Assembly: GCA_947364365.1 (NCBI GenBank)
Contig: CANASP010000005.1
Span: 62,001-126,000, forward strand
DNA length: 64,000 nucleotides
Source of the DNA: an uncultured Alistipes sp.
Lineage (GTDB): Bacteria > Bacteroidota > Bacteroidia > Bacteroidales > Rikenellaceae
Direction of reading: 5' to 3'
A model generated the notes under the pieces. It made no database searches, was not told the origin of the DNA, and worked only from the letters and a program-made list of their open reading frames with translations. Below are positions 48,369 to 58,217 of the stretch, in pieces (position 1 is the first letter of the stretch; each line of letters begins with the position of its first letter). A program made the translations under genes and the position numbers.

Positions 48369-50903
48369 ATGAATCGTATCGGCAAGCTATTCGCGGCGCT
48401 GGCCCTTCTGCTCGCCGCCCTCTGTCCCGCGGCATCGGCCCGGACGCAGCGCGACGCGGACACCACCCAGCGGACCACCTTCCCCGAAGACGCCCCCATG
48501 ATGCGCCCGGAGAGCCGGCAGAAGCTGTACTACATCCGCAAGATCGACATCCACGGCGTGGACTACGACCACAACATCATCCGCTCGTCGGCGGGTCTGA
48601 TCCCCGGCGACTCGGTCTTCCTGCCCAGCAACTTCATCTCGTCGGCCGTCGAACGCCTGTGGAGCCAGACGATCTTCGCCGACGTGAAGATCGGCGCCGA
48701 GATCGAGGGCGACAGCCTCGACCTGCACGTCTTCCTCAAGGAGCGCCCGCGGGTGAACAACTGGGACTTCGCCGGGATCACCAAGGGCAAGAAGCGCGAC
48801 CTGATGGAGAAGCTCAAGCTGCGTCGCGGCGGCGCCCTGTCGGACTACATCATCGAGAAGAACAAGCAGCTCATCAAGCAATACTGGGCCGAGAAGGGCT
48901 TCCGCAACGCCGAGGTCGAGGTGCGCATCGACAACGACACGGTGCGCGAGCGCATGGTCAACGTGACGTTCGACATCGACCGCAAGGAGCGCGTGAAGAT
49001 CGGCAAGATCAACTTCGCGGGCAACGAGCAGTTCGACGCCAAGCGCCTGCGCCGCACCTTCAAGAAGACCCACCAGAAGAGTATCAACATCTTCCGCGGC
49101 ACGAAGCTCAACGAGAGCGACTACTCCGACGACAAGGAGCTGCTCATCGACTTCTACAACTCGAAGGGCTTCCGCAACGCCTCGATCGTGCGCGACTCGA
49201 TCTATCCGATCAACGAGAAGCGCCTGGGCATCGACATCGAGGTGGCCGAGGGCAACAAATACTACATCCGCGACGTGAAGTGGGTGGGCAACTCGGTCTA
49301 CGACACCGACTACCTCCAGAACATGTTCGCCGTGAAGAAGGGCGACACCTACGACAAGAAGTCGATGCACAAGCGCCTGGGCATCGGCAAGGAGATGGAT
49401 CTCGAAGGGATGTCCGTCTCGTCGCTCTACCAGAACAACGGATACCTCATGTCGCAGGTCGAGCCCGCGGAGACGATCATCGGGGCCGACTCGATCGACC
49501 TGGAGGTCAAGGTATTCGAAGGCAAGCAGTTCACCATCAACGAGGTGGGCATCACGGGCAACCAGCGCGTCGACGACGAGGTGATCCGCCGCGAGCTGGA
49601 CACCTACCCGGGCGAGCTCTACAACCGTTCGCTGCTCATGCGCACGATGCGCATGCTCAGCTCGATGCAGCACTTCAACCCCGAGGCGATCGTCCCCGAC
49701 GTGAAGCCCGTGTCGAACGAGCTGGTCAACATCAACTGGCCGCTCGAGGAGCAGGCGTCGGACCAGTTCAACGTGGCCGGCGGCTGGGGCTCGGGCACCT
49801 TCGTGGGATCGGTGGGCATCACGCTCAACAACCTGTCGATCAAGAATTTCTTCAAGAAAGGATCCTGGCACCCCTACCCCATGGGACAGAACCAGAGGCT
49901 GTCGCTCTCGGCGCAGACCAACGGCACCTATTACAAGGCCTTCTCGATGAGCTTCACCGACCCGTGGCTGGGCGGCCGCAAACCCAACTCGTTCACCTTC
50001 TCGGCCCACTTCTCCGAGCAGAACAACGCCTACTACATCTGGCAGACCAGCACGCAGCACTTCCGCACCTACGGCGTGGCCGCCGGTCTGGGCAAGCGTC
50101 TGAACTGGCCCGACCCCTACTTCACGCTCTACGCCGAAGCCAGCTACGAACGCTACTCGCTCAAGGACTGGAACTACTTCGTCATGCAGAACGGTTCGGC
50201 CAACCTGCTCTCGTTCAAGCTGGCCTTCGCCCGCAACTCGGTGGACCAGCCGATCTATCCGCGCCGCGGTTCGGAGTTCAGCGCCTCGGTGCAGGCCACG
50301 CTCCCCTACTCGCTGTGGGACGGCAAGGATTATGCCGACCAGTCGATGCCCGACGAGGAGCGCTACAAATGGATCGAGTTCCACAAGTGGCAGTTCAAGG
50401 CCCAGTGGTTCCAGTCGTTCCTGCGCAACTCGAACCTCGTGCTGATGCTCCGCGCCGAGATGGGTTACCTGGGCAGCTATAATAAGAACAAGGTATCGCC
50501 CTTCGAGCGGTTCGAGGTCGGCGGCGACGGCATGTCGGGATATAACATATACGGTATCGATGTGATCGCCATGCGCGGTTACGAGGACGGCGCGCTCGAT
50601 CCCATCACGGAGCGTTACTCGAGCGCCTACAACAAGTACACGGCCGAGCTCCGCTACCCGATCATCCTCAAGCCCTCGTCGCAGATCTACGTGCTGGCGT
50701 TCCTCGAAGGCGGTAACGCGTTCAAGTCGTGGAAAGAGTTCTCCCCCTTCAAGATCAAGCGTTCGGCCGGTGTCGGCGTGCGTCTCTACCTGCCGGTGGT
50801 CGGCATGCTCGGTATCGACTGGGGTTACGGATTCGACGCGCCCGCAGGCTCGACGCGCAAGAGCGGCAGCCAGTTCCACTTCGTCATGGGCCAACAGTTT
50901 TAA
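48369..50903 (+). CDS. bamA: Outer membrane protein assembly factor BamA
   Basis: 844 residues. A signal peptide (FAALALLLAALCPAASA) is followed by five POTRA domains (about 50-430; repeated Y-x-x-G-F/Y-x-x-A pattern such as YWAEKGFRNAEVEV, FYNSKGFRNASIV and LYQNNGYLMSQVEP) and the C-terminal Omp85 barrel with GGDGMSGYNIYG, the IAMRGY lid-lock type motif and a closing FHFVMGQQF with aromatic C-terminus. Inserts beta-barrel proteins in the outer membrane. Placed before two Skp-like periplasmic chaperones. Confidence 0.97.
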   Translation: MNRIGKLFAALALLLAALCPAASARTQRDADTTQRTTFPEDAPMMRPESRQKLYYIRKIDIHGVDYDHNIIRSSAGLIPGDSVFLPSNFISSAVERLWSQTIFADVKIGAEIEGDSLDLHVFLKERPRVNNWDFAGITKGKKRDLMEKLKLRRGGALSDYIIEKNKQLIKQYWAEKGFRNAEVEVRIDNDTVRERMVNVTFDIDRKERVKIGKINFAGNEQFDAKRLRRTFKKTHQKSINIFRGTKLNESDYSDDKELLIDFYNSKGFRNASIVRDSIYPINEKRLGIDIEVAEGNKYYIRDVKWVGNSVYDTDYLQNMFAVKKGDTYDKKSMHKRLGIGKEMDLEGMSVSSLYQNNGYLMSQVEPAETIIGADSIDLEVKVFEGKQFTINEVGITGNQRVDDEVIRRELDTYPGELYNRSLLMRTMRMLSSMQHFNPEAIVPDVKPVSNELVNINWPLEEQASDQFNVAGGWGSGTFVGSVGITLNNLSIKNFFKKGSWHPYPMGQNQRLSLSAQTNGTYYKAFSMSFTDPWLGGRKPNSFTFSAHFSEQNNAYYIWQTSTQHFRTYGVAAGLGKRLNWPDPYFTLYAEASYERYSLKDWNYFVMQNGSANLLSFKLAFARNSVDQPIYPRRGSEFSASVQATLPYSLWDGKDYADQSMPDEERYKWIEFHKWQFKAQWFQSFLRNSNLVLMLRAEMGYLGSYNKNKVSPFERFEVGGDGMSGYNIYGIDVIAMRGYEDGALDPITERYSSAYNKYTAELRYPIILKPSSQIYVLAFLEGGNAFKSWKEFSPFKIKRSAGVGVRLYLPVVGMLGIDWGYGFDAPAGSTRKSGSQFHFVMGQQF

Positions 50904-50937
50904 TGGGAGTTAAAACTGCTGCCCACAGGGGCGATAC

Positions 50938-50976
50938 AGACAATCCCCCTAAATCCCCCTTTGAGAAGGGGGACTT
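50938..50976. repeat. CCCCCTAAATCCCCC hairpin element
   Basis: CCCCCTT (50955-50961) and AAGGGGG (50966-50972) pair around TGAG, preceded by AATCCCCCTAAAT. It resembles a short element I recall from many unrelated bacterial genomes. It lies in the 202-bp bamA-skp gap, which has no gene. Confidence 0.6.
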
Positions 50977-51064
50977 CGAGGAGAAAGGCCGGGCGGGCGG
51001 CGGAGGATCGGCGCGAAATCCGCATTTTTTCGGCACCGTGGCAATAAATTTGAAAGAAAGGTGT

Positions 51065-51072
51065 TATCTTTG
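51065..51072 (+). promoter_or_regulatory. skp promoter, -7 box TATCTTTG
   Basis: TAnnTTTG match giving a leader of about 30 nt before the first skp-like gene. Confidence 0.7.
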
Positions 51073-51105
51073 ATATAACCGATCTTCGAACAAAAAAGAA
51101 AAACT

Positions 51106-51609
51106 ATGAAACGGCTCATACTCCTTGCGGCACTCGTGCTGGGCATCGGAACGGTCTCGGCACAGAATTGCATCGTGGTCGACAGCGAAAAGATCTTCAA
51201 GTCGATCGACGCCTACAACCAGGCCATCACCGAACTGGACCAGCTGGCCGAAGAGTACCAGAAGCTCGTCGACGCCAAATTCGAAGCCGTCGAACAGCTC
51301 TACCAGAACTACGTGGCGCAGCGCGCCTCGCTGACGGCGTCGACCCGCCAGTCGCGCGAGAATGCGATCCTGGCCCAGGAACGCGCTGCGCAGGAGTATC
51401 AGGAGGGAATCTTCGGCAAGGAGGGTACGCTCATGAAGCGCCGCGTGGAACTCATCGAACCGATACAGAAGCGCGTGTTCGCCGCCATCGAGGCCTACGC
51501 CAAGCAGGCGGGGGCCGACGCGGTGATCGACTCGGCCAACAACCCCACGCTGCTCTTCACCGCCCCCGCGGCCGAGCGCACGCAGCAGATCATCGAACTA
51601 CTCCGATAG
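51106..51609 (+). CDS. skp: OmpH/Skp-family periplasmic chaperone (first copy)
   Basis: 167 residues. Signal peptide (LILLAALVLGIGTVSAQ), short beta segment NCIVVDSEKIFKS, then long charged helices of the Skp tentacle (DQLAEEYQKLVDAKFEAVEQLY, cut for display) and a C-terminal strand region ADAVIDSANNPTLLF. Skp chaperones deliver unfolded outer membrane proteins to BamA, which is the upstream neighbour. A second copy follows 29 bp later. Confidence 0.9.
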   Translation: MKRLILLAALVLGIGTVSAQNCIVVDSEKIFKSIDAYNQAITELDQLAEEYQKLVDAKFEAVEQLYQNYVAQRASLTASTRQSRENAILAQERAAQEYQEGIFGKEGTLMKRRVELIEPIQKRVFAAIEAYAKQAGADAVIDSANNPTLLFTAPAAERTQQIIELLR

Positions 51610-51638
51610 GACATCGAACAATTAACCAATAAGAAACC

Positions 51639-52166
51639 ATGAAAAAAGTACTCAAACTGACCCTCGCGCTCGCCCTCATGATGAGCGCATCGTCGCTCTT
51701 CGCCCAGAAGTTCGGGCGGATCGACACCTCGGCGCTGCTCGTAGCCATGCCCGAGACCAAGGAGATGCAGGCCTCGATGGAGACCTTCGTCAACGGACTG
51801 CGCGAAACGCTCGAGACCATGCAGGTCGAATACAACAACAAGCTCCAGGAGTACCAGAAGAACCTCAACACCTGGTCGGACGGCATCCGTCAGGTCAAGG
51901 AGAAAGATCTGGTAGACCTCCAGGGTCGTATCCAGGAGTACCAGCAGGCTGCGTCGCAGGATATCCAGAACAAGGAGATCGAGCTGCGCAACCCGATCAT
52001 CGAGAAGGCCAAGGCCGCGATCGACAAGGTGGCTGCCGCCAACGGTTACCTGGCCGTATTCGACATCTCGATGGGTTCGCTGGCCTTCTACGACGAGGCG
52101 GCGCTGACCGACATCTCGCCGCTGGTTCGCGCCGAGCTGGGCATCACCGAGGAGGCTGCCAACTAA
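51639..52166 (+). CDS. skp: OmpH/Skp-family periplasmic chaperone (second copy)
   Basis: 175 residues. Signal peptide (LKLTLALALMMSASSLFAQ), then KFGRIDTSALLVAMPETKEM as the head strand, long amphipathic helices rich in Glu, Gln and Lys, and the strand VAAANGYLAVFDISMGSLAFYD. Closer to canonical Bacteroidetes Skp than the first copy. Terminated at 52192. Tandem skp genes after bamA are usual in the phylum. Confidence 0.93.
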   Translation: MKKVLKLTLALALMMSASSLFAQKFGRIDTSALLVAMPETKEMQASMETFVNGLRETLETMQVEYNNKLQEYQKNLNTWSDGIRQVKEKDLVDLQGRIQEYQQAASQDIQNKEIELRNPIIEKAKAAIDKVAAANGYLAVFDISMGSLAFYDEAALTDISPLVRAELGITEEAAN

Positions 52167-52191
52167 CCGCCGCAAGGCCGGAAGGCATAAG

Positions 52192-52224
52192 GGCCGGTGT
52201 GTCGGAATGACACACCGGCTTTTT
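52192..52224 (+). terminator. Intrinsic terminator after skp pair
   Basis: GCCGGTGTGTC pairs with GACACACCGGC around GGAAT, followed by five T. Confidence 0.9.
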
Positions 52225-52350
52225 CGTTGCCGGAAACGGGAGGGCCGGAAAGGAGGCAGAAAAGGATGCCGGAGAGACGGCCGGAGAGGAGAGAGGAGCC
52301 CGGCGCAAAAGACGGGTGTCAAAAACGAGGCGAGAATCGCGGCGGGAGAA

Positions 52351-52415
52351 GGGAACGGGAAAAGGGAACGGGAAAAGGGAACGGGAAAAGGGAACGGGAA
52401 AAGGAAGCGGGAAAA
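52351..52415. repeat. 13-bp purine minisatellite upstream of AraC gene
   Basis: Unit GGGAACGGGAAAA occurs four times perfectly plus one variant (GGAAGCGGGAAAA). The 350-bp gap 52225-52574 holds this array in a broad purine-rich stretch and no gene. It ends 192 bp before the AraC-family ATG. Confidence 0.9.
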
Positions 52416-52574
52416 GGGCTGCAAGAGGCGACGATCGAGAACGGAGGAGAAGGCGACCGCGGGAGACGACACGAAGAAACGGGAAAGGGGCGGAGCGCTA
52501 TCCGGGAAGGCGCGACTGTTGTTCGAAAGCTCCACGGATCGGAGGAATCGGAGAGCCATCGGGGCGATTATCGC

Positions 52575-52582
52575 TATATTTG
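52575..52582 (+). promoter_or_regulatory. AraC-family gene promoter, -7 box TATATTTG
   Basis: TAnnTTTG match 25 bp before the ATG at 52607. Confidence 0.65.
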
Positions 52583-52606
52583 GGATCGAAACCAACGAAA
52601 CGGAAC

Positions 52607-53509
52607 ATGACAGACAACGGCATCACCGCATTCACGCTCGACAAGCTCTTTTCGCTGGCGGGGCAGACCGACCGCCGGGGCGTTCAGCGCGGGCTGATCG
52701 TCGCCGACCGCTATTCGCAGCTGGAGGCCTTCCGCTTCCCGTGCCGCATCGAAGCGATCATCATCGGGATCGGCATCGAGGGCGAAACCACGGTGCAGTT
52801 CAACCTGAACGAATACCGGCTCAAGAAGGATACGCTCTTCTGGTTCGGTCCGCAGAACATCCTGCAAACCATGTCGGACGAGGGGTTCCACGCCCACGTC
52901 ATCGCCATATCCACCGACCTGCTGCAACGGGTCAACATCGACACGTCGCAGATGCTGCCCCTCTTTCTCCAGTTCGGTGCCCATCCGGTGCTCGACATCG
53001 CACCCGAGGAGAGCGCCCCGCTGCACGAACTGCTCCAGTTCATCGAGCGGGAGGTCCGCCAGCCCCAGCAACGGTTCGGCGACGAGATGATCGGGCAGCT
53101 GCTCGCGGCGCTGATCTACAAGACGGGCAACATCCTCGACCGCCAGCTGACCCGGCATCCCGAAACGCACACCCGCACGCAGGACCGGGCCGAAACCTAC
53201 TTCCGCAACTTCATTCCGCTGCTGGGCAAGCACTTCCGACGCGAGCGCAGCGTGGGATTCTACGCCCGTCAGCTCTGCATCACCCCCAAATACCTCACCA
53301 CGCTCATCAAGCGCGTGAGCGGCAAATCGGTCTCGGAGTGGATCGACATCTACGTGACGCTGGAGGCCAAGACGCTGCTGCGGTTCTCCGACCGCAGTAT
53401 CCAGGAGGTCGCCTACGCGCTCAATTTCCCCAACCAGTCGTTCTTCGGCAGCTACTTCCGCCGCACGACCGGCATGTCGCCCTCGGAGTTCCGGGCAACG
53501 AAAGGTTAA
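52607..53509 (+). CDS. AraC-family transcriptional regulator
   Basis: 300 residues. N-terminal cupin-like sensor region (FRFPCRIEAIIIGIGIEGET, VQFNLNEYRLKKDTLFWF), a linker, and the C-terminal AraC double helix-turn-helix (about 200-300): SVGFYARQLCITPKYLTTLIK with KRVSGKSVSEWID, then SIQEVAYALNFPNQSFFGSYFRRTTGMSPSEFR. The sensor half has no recognisable ligand motif. No cotranscribed target is adjacent (it faces tamL tail to tail), so its regulon is unknown. The start is supported by the -7 box; longer readings pass through the minisatellite. Confidence 0.93.
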   Translation: MTDNGITAFTLDKLFSLAGQTDRRGVQRGLIVADRYSQLEAFRFPCRIEAIIIGIGIEGETTVQFNLNEYRLKKDTLFWFGPQNILQTMSDEGFHAHVIAISTDLLQRVNIDTSQMLPLFLQFGAHPVLDIAPEESAPLHELLQFIEREVRQPQQRFGDEMIGQLLAALIYKTGNILDRQLTRHPETHTRTQDRAETYFRNFIPLLGKHFRRERSVGFYARQLCITPKYLTTLIKRVSGKSVSEWIDIYVTLEAKTLLRFSDRSIQEVAYALNFPNQSFFGSYFRRTTGMSPSEFRATKG

Positions 53510-53522
53510 GCCCCCGAAACCG

Positions 53523-55898
53523 TCAGAACGGATACCCCACGCCGAAGTTGAGCGCCGTATTCTTCCAGCGGAAGTCGTGGATCCACCGCTCGCCGTGGGG
53601 GCGGTTGGGATCGTGGAGCTGAATGCCCCAGTCGAGGCGCAGGATCACCAGCTTGATATCGATGCGGATGCCGAGTCCCGTGTTGAAACCCAGCTGCTTG
53701 TAGAAGTCGCGGGCGTAGAAGACCGCCTCGTCGGCATACTCCTCGGGGTTGCGCTTGAGAAACCAGATGTTGCCCGCATCGAAGAAGGTGGCAGCCTGAA
53801 CGATACCCCACACGGGAAAGCGGAATTCGAGATTGGCCTCGAGCTTCACGTCGCCCAGTTGCGTGGGGAACGACGTATCGGGACGGGGGACCGAACCGGG
53901 CCCGAGCGTGCGGGGCGCCCAGCCGCGCATGCTGTTGCCGCCGCCGGCGTAGAAAAGGCGGTCGAAGGGCACGGAGGTCGAATTGCCGTAGGCCATCGCC
54001 ACGCCGCCGTAGAGGCGCCCGGCGAGGGCCGTTTTCTCGCCCAGCATGATCTTGCGGCTCAGGCTGAGGTCCGTGCGGAAATATTGCGAATAGCGGATAC
54101 CGAAGATCGTATAGTAGTCCTCGCCCTCGCGGGGATGCGAGAAGAGGTGTTCGAGACCGCCGACCAGGTTGCCCGCCGTCTCGGCGTTGAAGCGGATGAC
54201 CGTGGCGTTGCGTCCCATGTGCTTGAGCTGGTTGTTGTAGCCGTAGCTCAGCGAGAGGCCCGAGATGAACTGCGTCTTGTAGCTGTTGACCAGATAGAGG
54301 TTCTCGGTATCCTTGAGGAAGTCGGGATCGAGGTAGCTGACGTCGACGACATTGATATCCACCGGACGCAGCGAGAAGGTCGAGTAGCGGGCGTTGCTCC
54401 ACTGGTAGGTGAGCCCGGCGCTCGACAGCGTGCGGCGGTAGTAGGGACGGTCCTGGAAGTTGACCGAGAGTTCGAGTTTGGTCCGGGGCTGGTTGACCGA
54501 GCGGGCCGATTGCCGCCACGGCAGCAGGAAGCGCGGGAAGGTGAGCCCCGTGGTCACACCGAACTCCGTGGCGCGCCGCTTGCGCGCATCGCGCGACTTC
54601 ATGAATTCGTAGCCGGCCGTGAACGAGGCGTCGAACGACTCGGCGCCGCGGAAGATGTTGCGGTTCTGGTAGCCCACCGTGGCCTTGAGGCCGTAGAAGC
54701 TCGACGTGGTGCTCCCCTCCAGGTCGACCTTGAAACTCTGGCGCAGCGTGGGCGTGCAGAGGATGTTGCACGTAAGGTAGCTCTCGCGCGTGAGACGCGT
54801 GGAGGTGGAGTCGGCCCCCTCGCCGATATACGACACGAGGTTGGTCGAGTCGGTCTGCTGCGGCTGCTCGTGGAAGGAGATGCGCGCGCTCTTGAAGTAG
54901 CCCAGCGCCATCAGATCGGTATAGGTGCGGCTCACGCGGTCGGCGTCGTAGACATAGTTGGGATAGAGGGGCACAGCGCCGCGCAAAATCCGCGGGCGCA
55001 GGTTCGGACGCCCCTCGTGGACGATGTTCAGACCGCGGTAGTAGGTCGTGTCGAGCCGCGAGGCGAGCAGCGTGTCGGAACGCATGGTCGCAGCGTCGTA
55101 GTCGGGCAGGATGTTGATCTGGCCGATACGGTAGACGCGGTTGTTCTCGCGGATCGGTTCGCCGTGGATGTCGTAGCCTCCGAGATGCTGGTCGACGACG
55201 ACCTTGAGCCCCACGCCGAAGTCGCTCGCGAGCGTATCGGCCGAGAAGCGGACGTTGCTCACCGAGAAGTCGTAGTAGCCGCGGGCACGCAGGTAGGCGG
55301 TGATGCGTTCGCGCTCGCTGTCGAGTCGCGCGATGTCGAAGATGTCGCCCGGATGCAGCAGCGTATTGGCCGTATCGGCCAGCAGGATGGGTTCGAGGAA
55401 GCGGTCGCGGAACTCGTAGGAGATCGTGTCGATGCGGTAGGGCCGGCCCTGCCGCGTGCGATAGGTCACCCGGGCCCGGCGGCGGCGCGAAAGGGTGTCG
55501 ACCTCGAACGCGACCTGCGACGAGAAGAACCCGCGCGTATCCATGTAGACCTTGAGATTCTGGAGGCTGCGCCGCGTGAGCTCCATGTCGAGCAGCACGG
55601 GCGCCTCGCCCAGCCGGCGCTTCCAGTCGTTCCACTTGTTGTGCTTCGACGAGTCGGCCTGCTGGTAGAGCCACACATAGAAGTTGGTGCCCAGCAGCCG
55701 CTTGTTGGGGGTCTGACGCACGTATTTCTCCAGCTCGGCCGCCGTGATACGTTCGCGGCGCGAGAGCGAGTCGTCGGCGACGATACGCACCTTGTCGAGC
55801 AGGTAGCTCCCCGCCGGCAGGCGGCGCGTGACGCTGCACGCCGTGCCGAACAGCACGGCCGACACGACGACAAGACAGAGGCGAGGGAAACGGCGCAC
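53523..55898 (-). CDS. tamL: TamL-type BamA/TamA-family outer membrane lipoprotein
   Basis: 791 residues. Lipoprotein signal (VVVSAVLFGTAC, lipidated Cys about residue 21) replaces the signal peptide of TamA, the hallmark of Bacteroidetes TamL. POTRA-like repeats follow (about 30-370; ITAYLRARGYYDFSVSNV), then an Omp85 barrel with FDRLFYAGGGNSMRGWAPRTLG (substrate-recognition R-G-W motif) and a final GVGYPF. TamL works with TamB in outer-membrane biogenesis. No tamB gene is adjacent. The Cys is followed by SVTRR, not an acidic export signal. Overlaps nothing; nitroreductase and dapF lie upstream in the same unit. Confidence 0.9.
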   Translation of the reverse strand: MRRFPRLCLVVVSAVLFGTACSVTRRLPAGSYLLDKVRIVADDSLSRRERITAAELEKYVRQTPNKRLLGTNFYVWLYQQADSSKHNKWNDWKRRLGEAPVLLDMELTRRSLQNLKVYMDTRGFFSSQVAFEVDTLSRRRRARVTYRTRQGRPYRIDTISYEFRDRFLEPILLADTANTLLHPGDIFDIARLDSERERITAYLRARGYYDFSVSNVRFSADTLASDFGVGLKVVVDQHLGGYDIHGEPIRENNRVYRIGQINILPDYDAATMRSDTLLASRLDTTYYRGLNIVHEGRPNLRPRILRGAVPLYPNYVYDADRVSRTYTDLMALGYFKSARISFHEQPQQTDSTNLVSYIGEGADSTSTRLTRESYLTCNILCTPTLRQSFKVDLEGSTTSSFYGLKATVGYQNRNIFRGAESFDASFTAGYEFMKSRDARKRRATEFGVTTGLTFPRFLLPWRQSARSVNQPRTKLELSVNFQDRPYYRRTLSSAGLTYQWSNARYSTFSLRPVDINVVDVSYLDPDFLKDTENLYLVNSYKTQFISGLSLSYGYNNQLKHMGRNATVIRFNAETAGNLVGGLEHLFSHPREGEDYYTIFGIRYSQYFRTDLSLSRKIMLGEKTALAGRLYGGVAMAYGNSTSVPFDRLFYAGGGNSMRGWAPRTLGPGSVPRPDTSFPTQLGDVKLEANLEFRFPVWGIVQAATFFDAGNIWFLKRNPEEYADEAVFYARDFYKQLGFNTGLGIRIDIKLVILRLDWGIQLHDPNRPHGERWIHDFRWKNTALNFGVGYPF

Positions 55899-55910
55899 GA
55901 CGCAGCGGGA

Positions 55911-56657
55911 TTACTGGTTGAAGAACCCGCGCTCGCGCAAGAGCTCGAAGTAGGAGCGGGCGATCGAGAGGTTGTCCTCCTTGACGTAGCGGCGCTCGGT
56001 GAAGATCCGCGCGAGGTTCGGAAGGCCGTTCTCCTCCAGCAGCCGCTGCGTGAGCGGCGACTCCTCGCGCTCGGCCCACAGCTCGTCGATCTCGGCGGCC
56101 GTGTAGTCGGTGTAGCGCTCGTAGTGGACCACCGCCTCGAGCGGCAGGCGGTCGGTGAGCGCGGGCTCCTCGTCGGGGTAGCCCACCACGACGGTCGTGA
56201 GCGGCACCACCCCCTTCGGGAGGCGGAGGATGCGGGCGATCTGGCCGGCGGTGTAGAGCGTCGTGCCGAGGATGCAGATCCCCAGGCCGTGCGCCTCGGC
56301 GGCGATGCAGAGGTTCTGCGCGGCGAGCAGGGCGTCGGTCGCGGCATTGAGGAACCAGGCGAAGTTGTCGTAGGCGGGCTCGGCTCCGCGCTGGCGGCAC
56401 CACATCGAGAAGCGGTGGATGTCGGCGCAGACCGTCACCAGACAGGGGGCCTGCGAGACCATCGGCTGGTTGAAGTGGCAGGGGGCGAGCTCGGCGCGCA
56501 GCGCGGCGTCGCGCGTCACGACGAGCGAGTAGAGCTGCATGTTGCCGCACGTCGAGGCGCGCGTGGCCGCTTCGAGCAGCTCCGAGAGCAGCTTGTCGGG
56601 AATGGGCGTCGACCGGTATTTGCGGATCGAACGGTGTTTGAGAAGCGTATTTTTCAT
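55911..56657 (-). CDS. Nitroreductase-family FMN oxidoreductase
   Basis: 248 residues, NfsA/FRP-like branch. FMN-binding N-terminus KHRSIRKYRSTPIPDKLL and AATRASTCGNMQLYS, then APCLVTVCADIHR, NAATDALLAAQNLCIAAEAHGLGICILG (dimer and FMN phosphate site) and LRLPKGVVPLTTVVVGYPDE, the usual P-x-x-x-x-G-Y-P motif. Reduces nitro compounds or quinones with NAD(P)H. Start at Met 56657, where the family begins; 12 bp before tamL and 23 bp after dapF. Confidence 0.92.
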   Translation of the reverse strand: MKNTLLKHRSIRKYRSTPIPDKLLSELLEAATRASTCGNMQLYSLVVTRDAALRAELAPCHFNQPMVSQAPCLVTVCADIHRFSMWCRQRGAEPAYDNFAWFLNAATDALLAAQNLCIAAEAHGLGICILGTTLYTAGQIARILRLPKGVVPLTTVVVGYPDEEPALTDRLPLEAVVHYERYTDYTAAEIDELWAEREESPLTQRLLEENGLPNLARIFTERRYVKEDNLSIARSYFELLRERGFFNQ

Positions 56658-56680
56658 CGGTCCTCTTGGTATGGATTCGG

Positions 56681-57625
<945 letters not shown>

Positions 57626-57648
57626 CGCTGTCGAAGGGTTAAGCAGGG

Positions 57649-57656
57649 CAAAGATA
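57649..57656 (-). promoter_or_regulatory. dapF promoter, -7 box TATCTTTG, with upstream palindrome
   Basis: Reading leftward, TTTG is followed by 21 bp and TATCTTTG, matching both Bacteroidetes elements. Just upstream (57675-57690) lies GCAAATTTATTTGC, a palindrome around the -33 region. Confidence 0.7.
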
Positions 57657-57891
57657 CGAATAAGGCGAGAGCAAAAGCAAATTTATTTGCATTTTGCCGA
57701 GCCGGAGTATCTAAGGCGAAGCCAAAAATAGGAATAAAACGGGAGCCGGCAAAGTCCCGGGGCGATTCTTCGCCGCAAAAAGGCGCTGCGGGGAGGCGGC
57801 GCGGCAATTTTTTCGGGACAAAGCGAGCGGAATATCGAAAAAAATACATAACATTGCAAAGGTAAACAGCCATACGTTTCACGACACTGCC

Positions 57892-58083
57892 ATGAAAACG
57901 CCCAGAGGAGCCCGCCCCGGCGATCGCTCCGACGAACCTCGCAAGGCCAAACGGCTCGACCCCATCCGCAAAAGCGGCAAGGAGCGCCACGCGCTGTACA
58001 GCAACCTCCGCGACGAGGAGGACGACGAACCGATACGCCCGCGACGCGAATCGGCCTTCGATTACTTCGACGACGAGGAGTAG
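57892..58083 (+). CDS. Small conserved acidic/basic protein of unknown function
   Basis: 63 residues, highly charged: a basic N-terminal half ([19 protein letters not shown]) and an acidic tail (DEEDDEP, then [10 protein letters not shown]). No signal peptide or membrane segment. I recognise the LDPIRKSGK and FDYFDDE pattern from small uncharacterised Bacteroidales proteins but know no function. An imperfect -7 box (TAACATTG, 57849-57856) lies about 36 bp upstream. The spacing to the alpha/beta hydrolase (134 bp) makes cotranscription uncertain. Confidence 0.7.
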   Translation: MKTPRGARPGDRSDEPRKAKRLDPIRKSGKERHALYSNLRDEEDDEPIRPRRESAFDYFDDEE

Positions 58084-58217
58084 CGCACGCGACGCCATCG
58101 GAACGGCGCCGGAACGGGAGTTGCCGGCCGCGCGCAGGAGGAGGTGGTGAAGGCGACTCGCGAAACGGGTACCGCCCGGAGGCGGTATGCGCGGCTGCGA
58201 CAGCTATACGAAAGATC

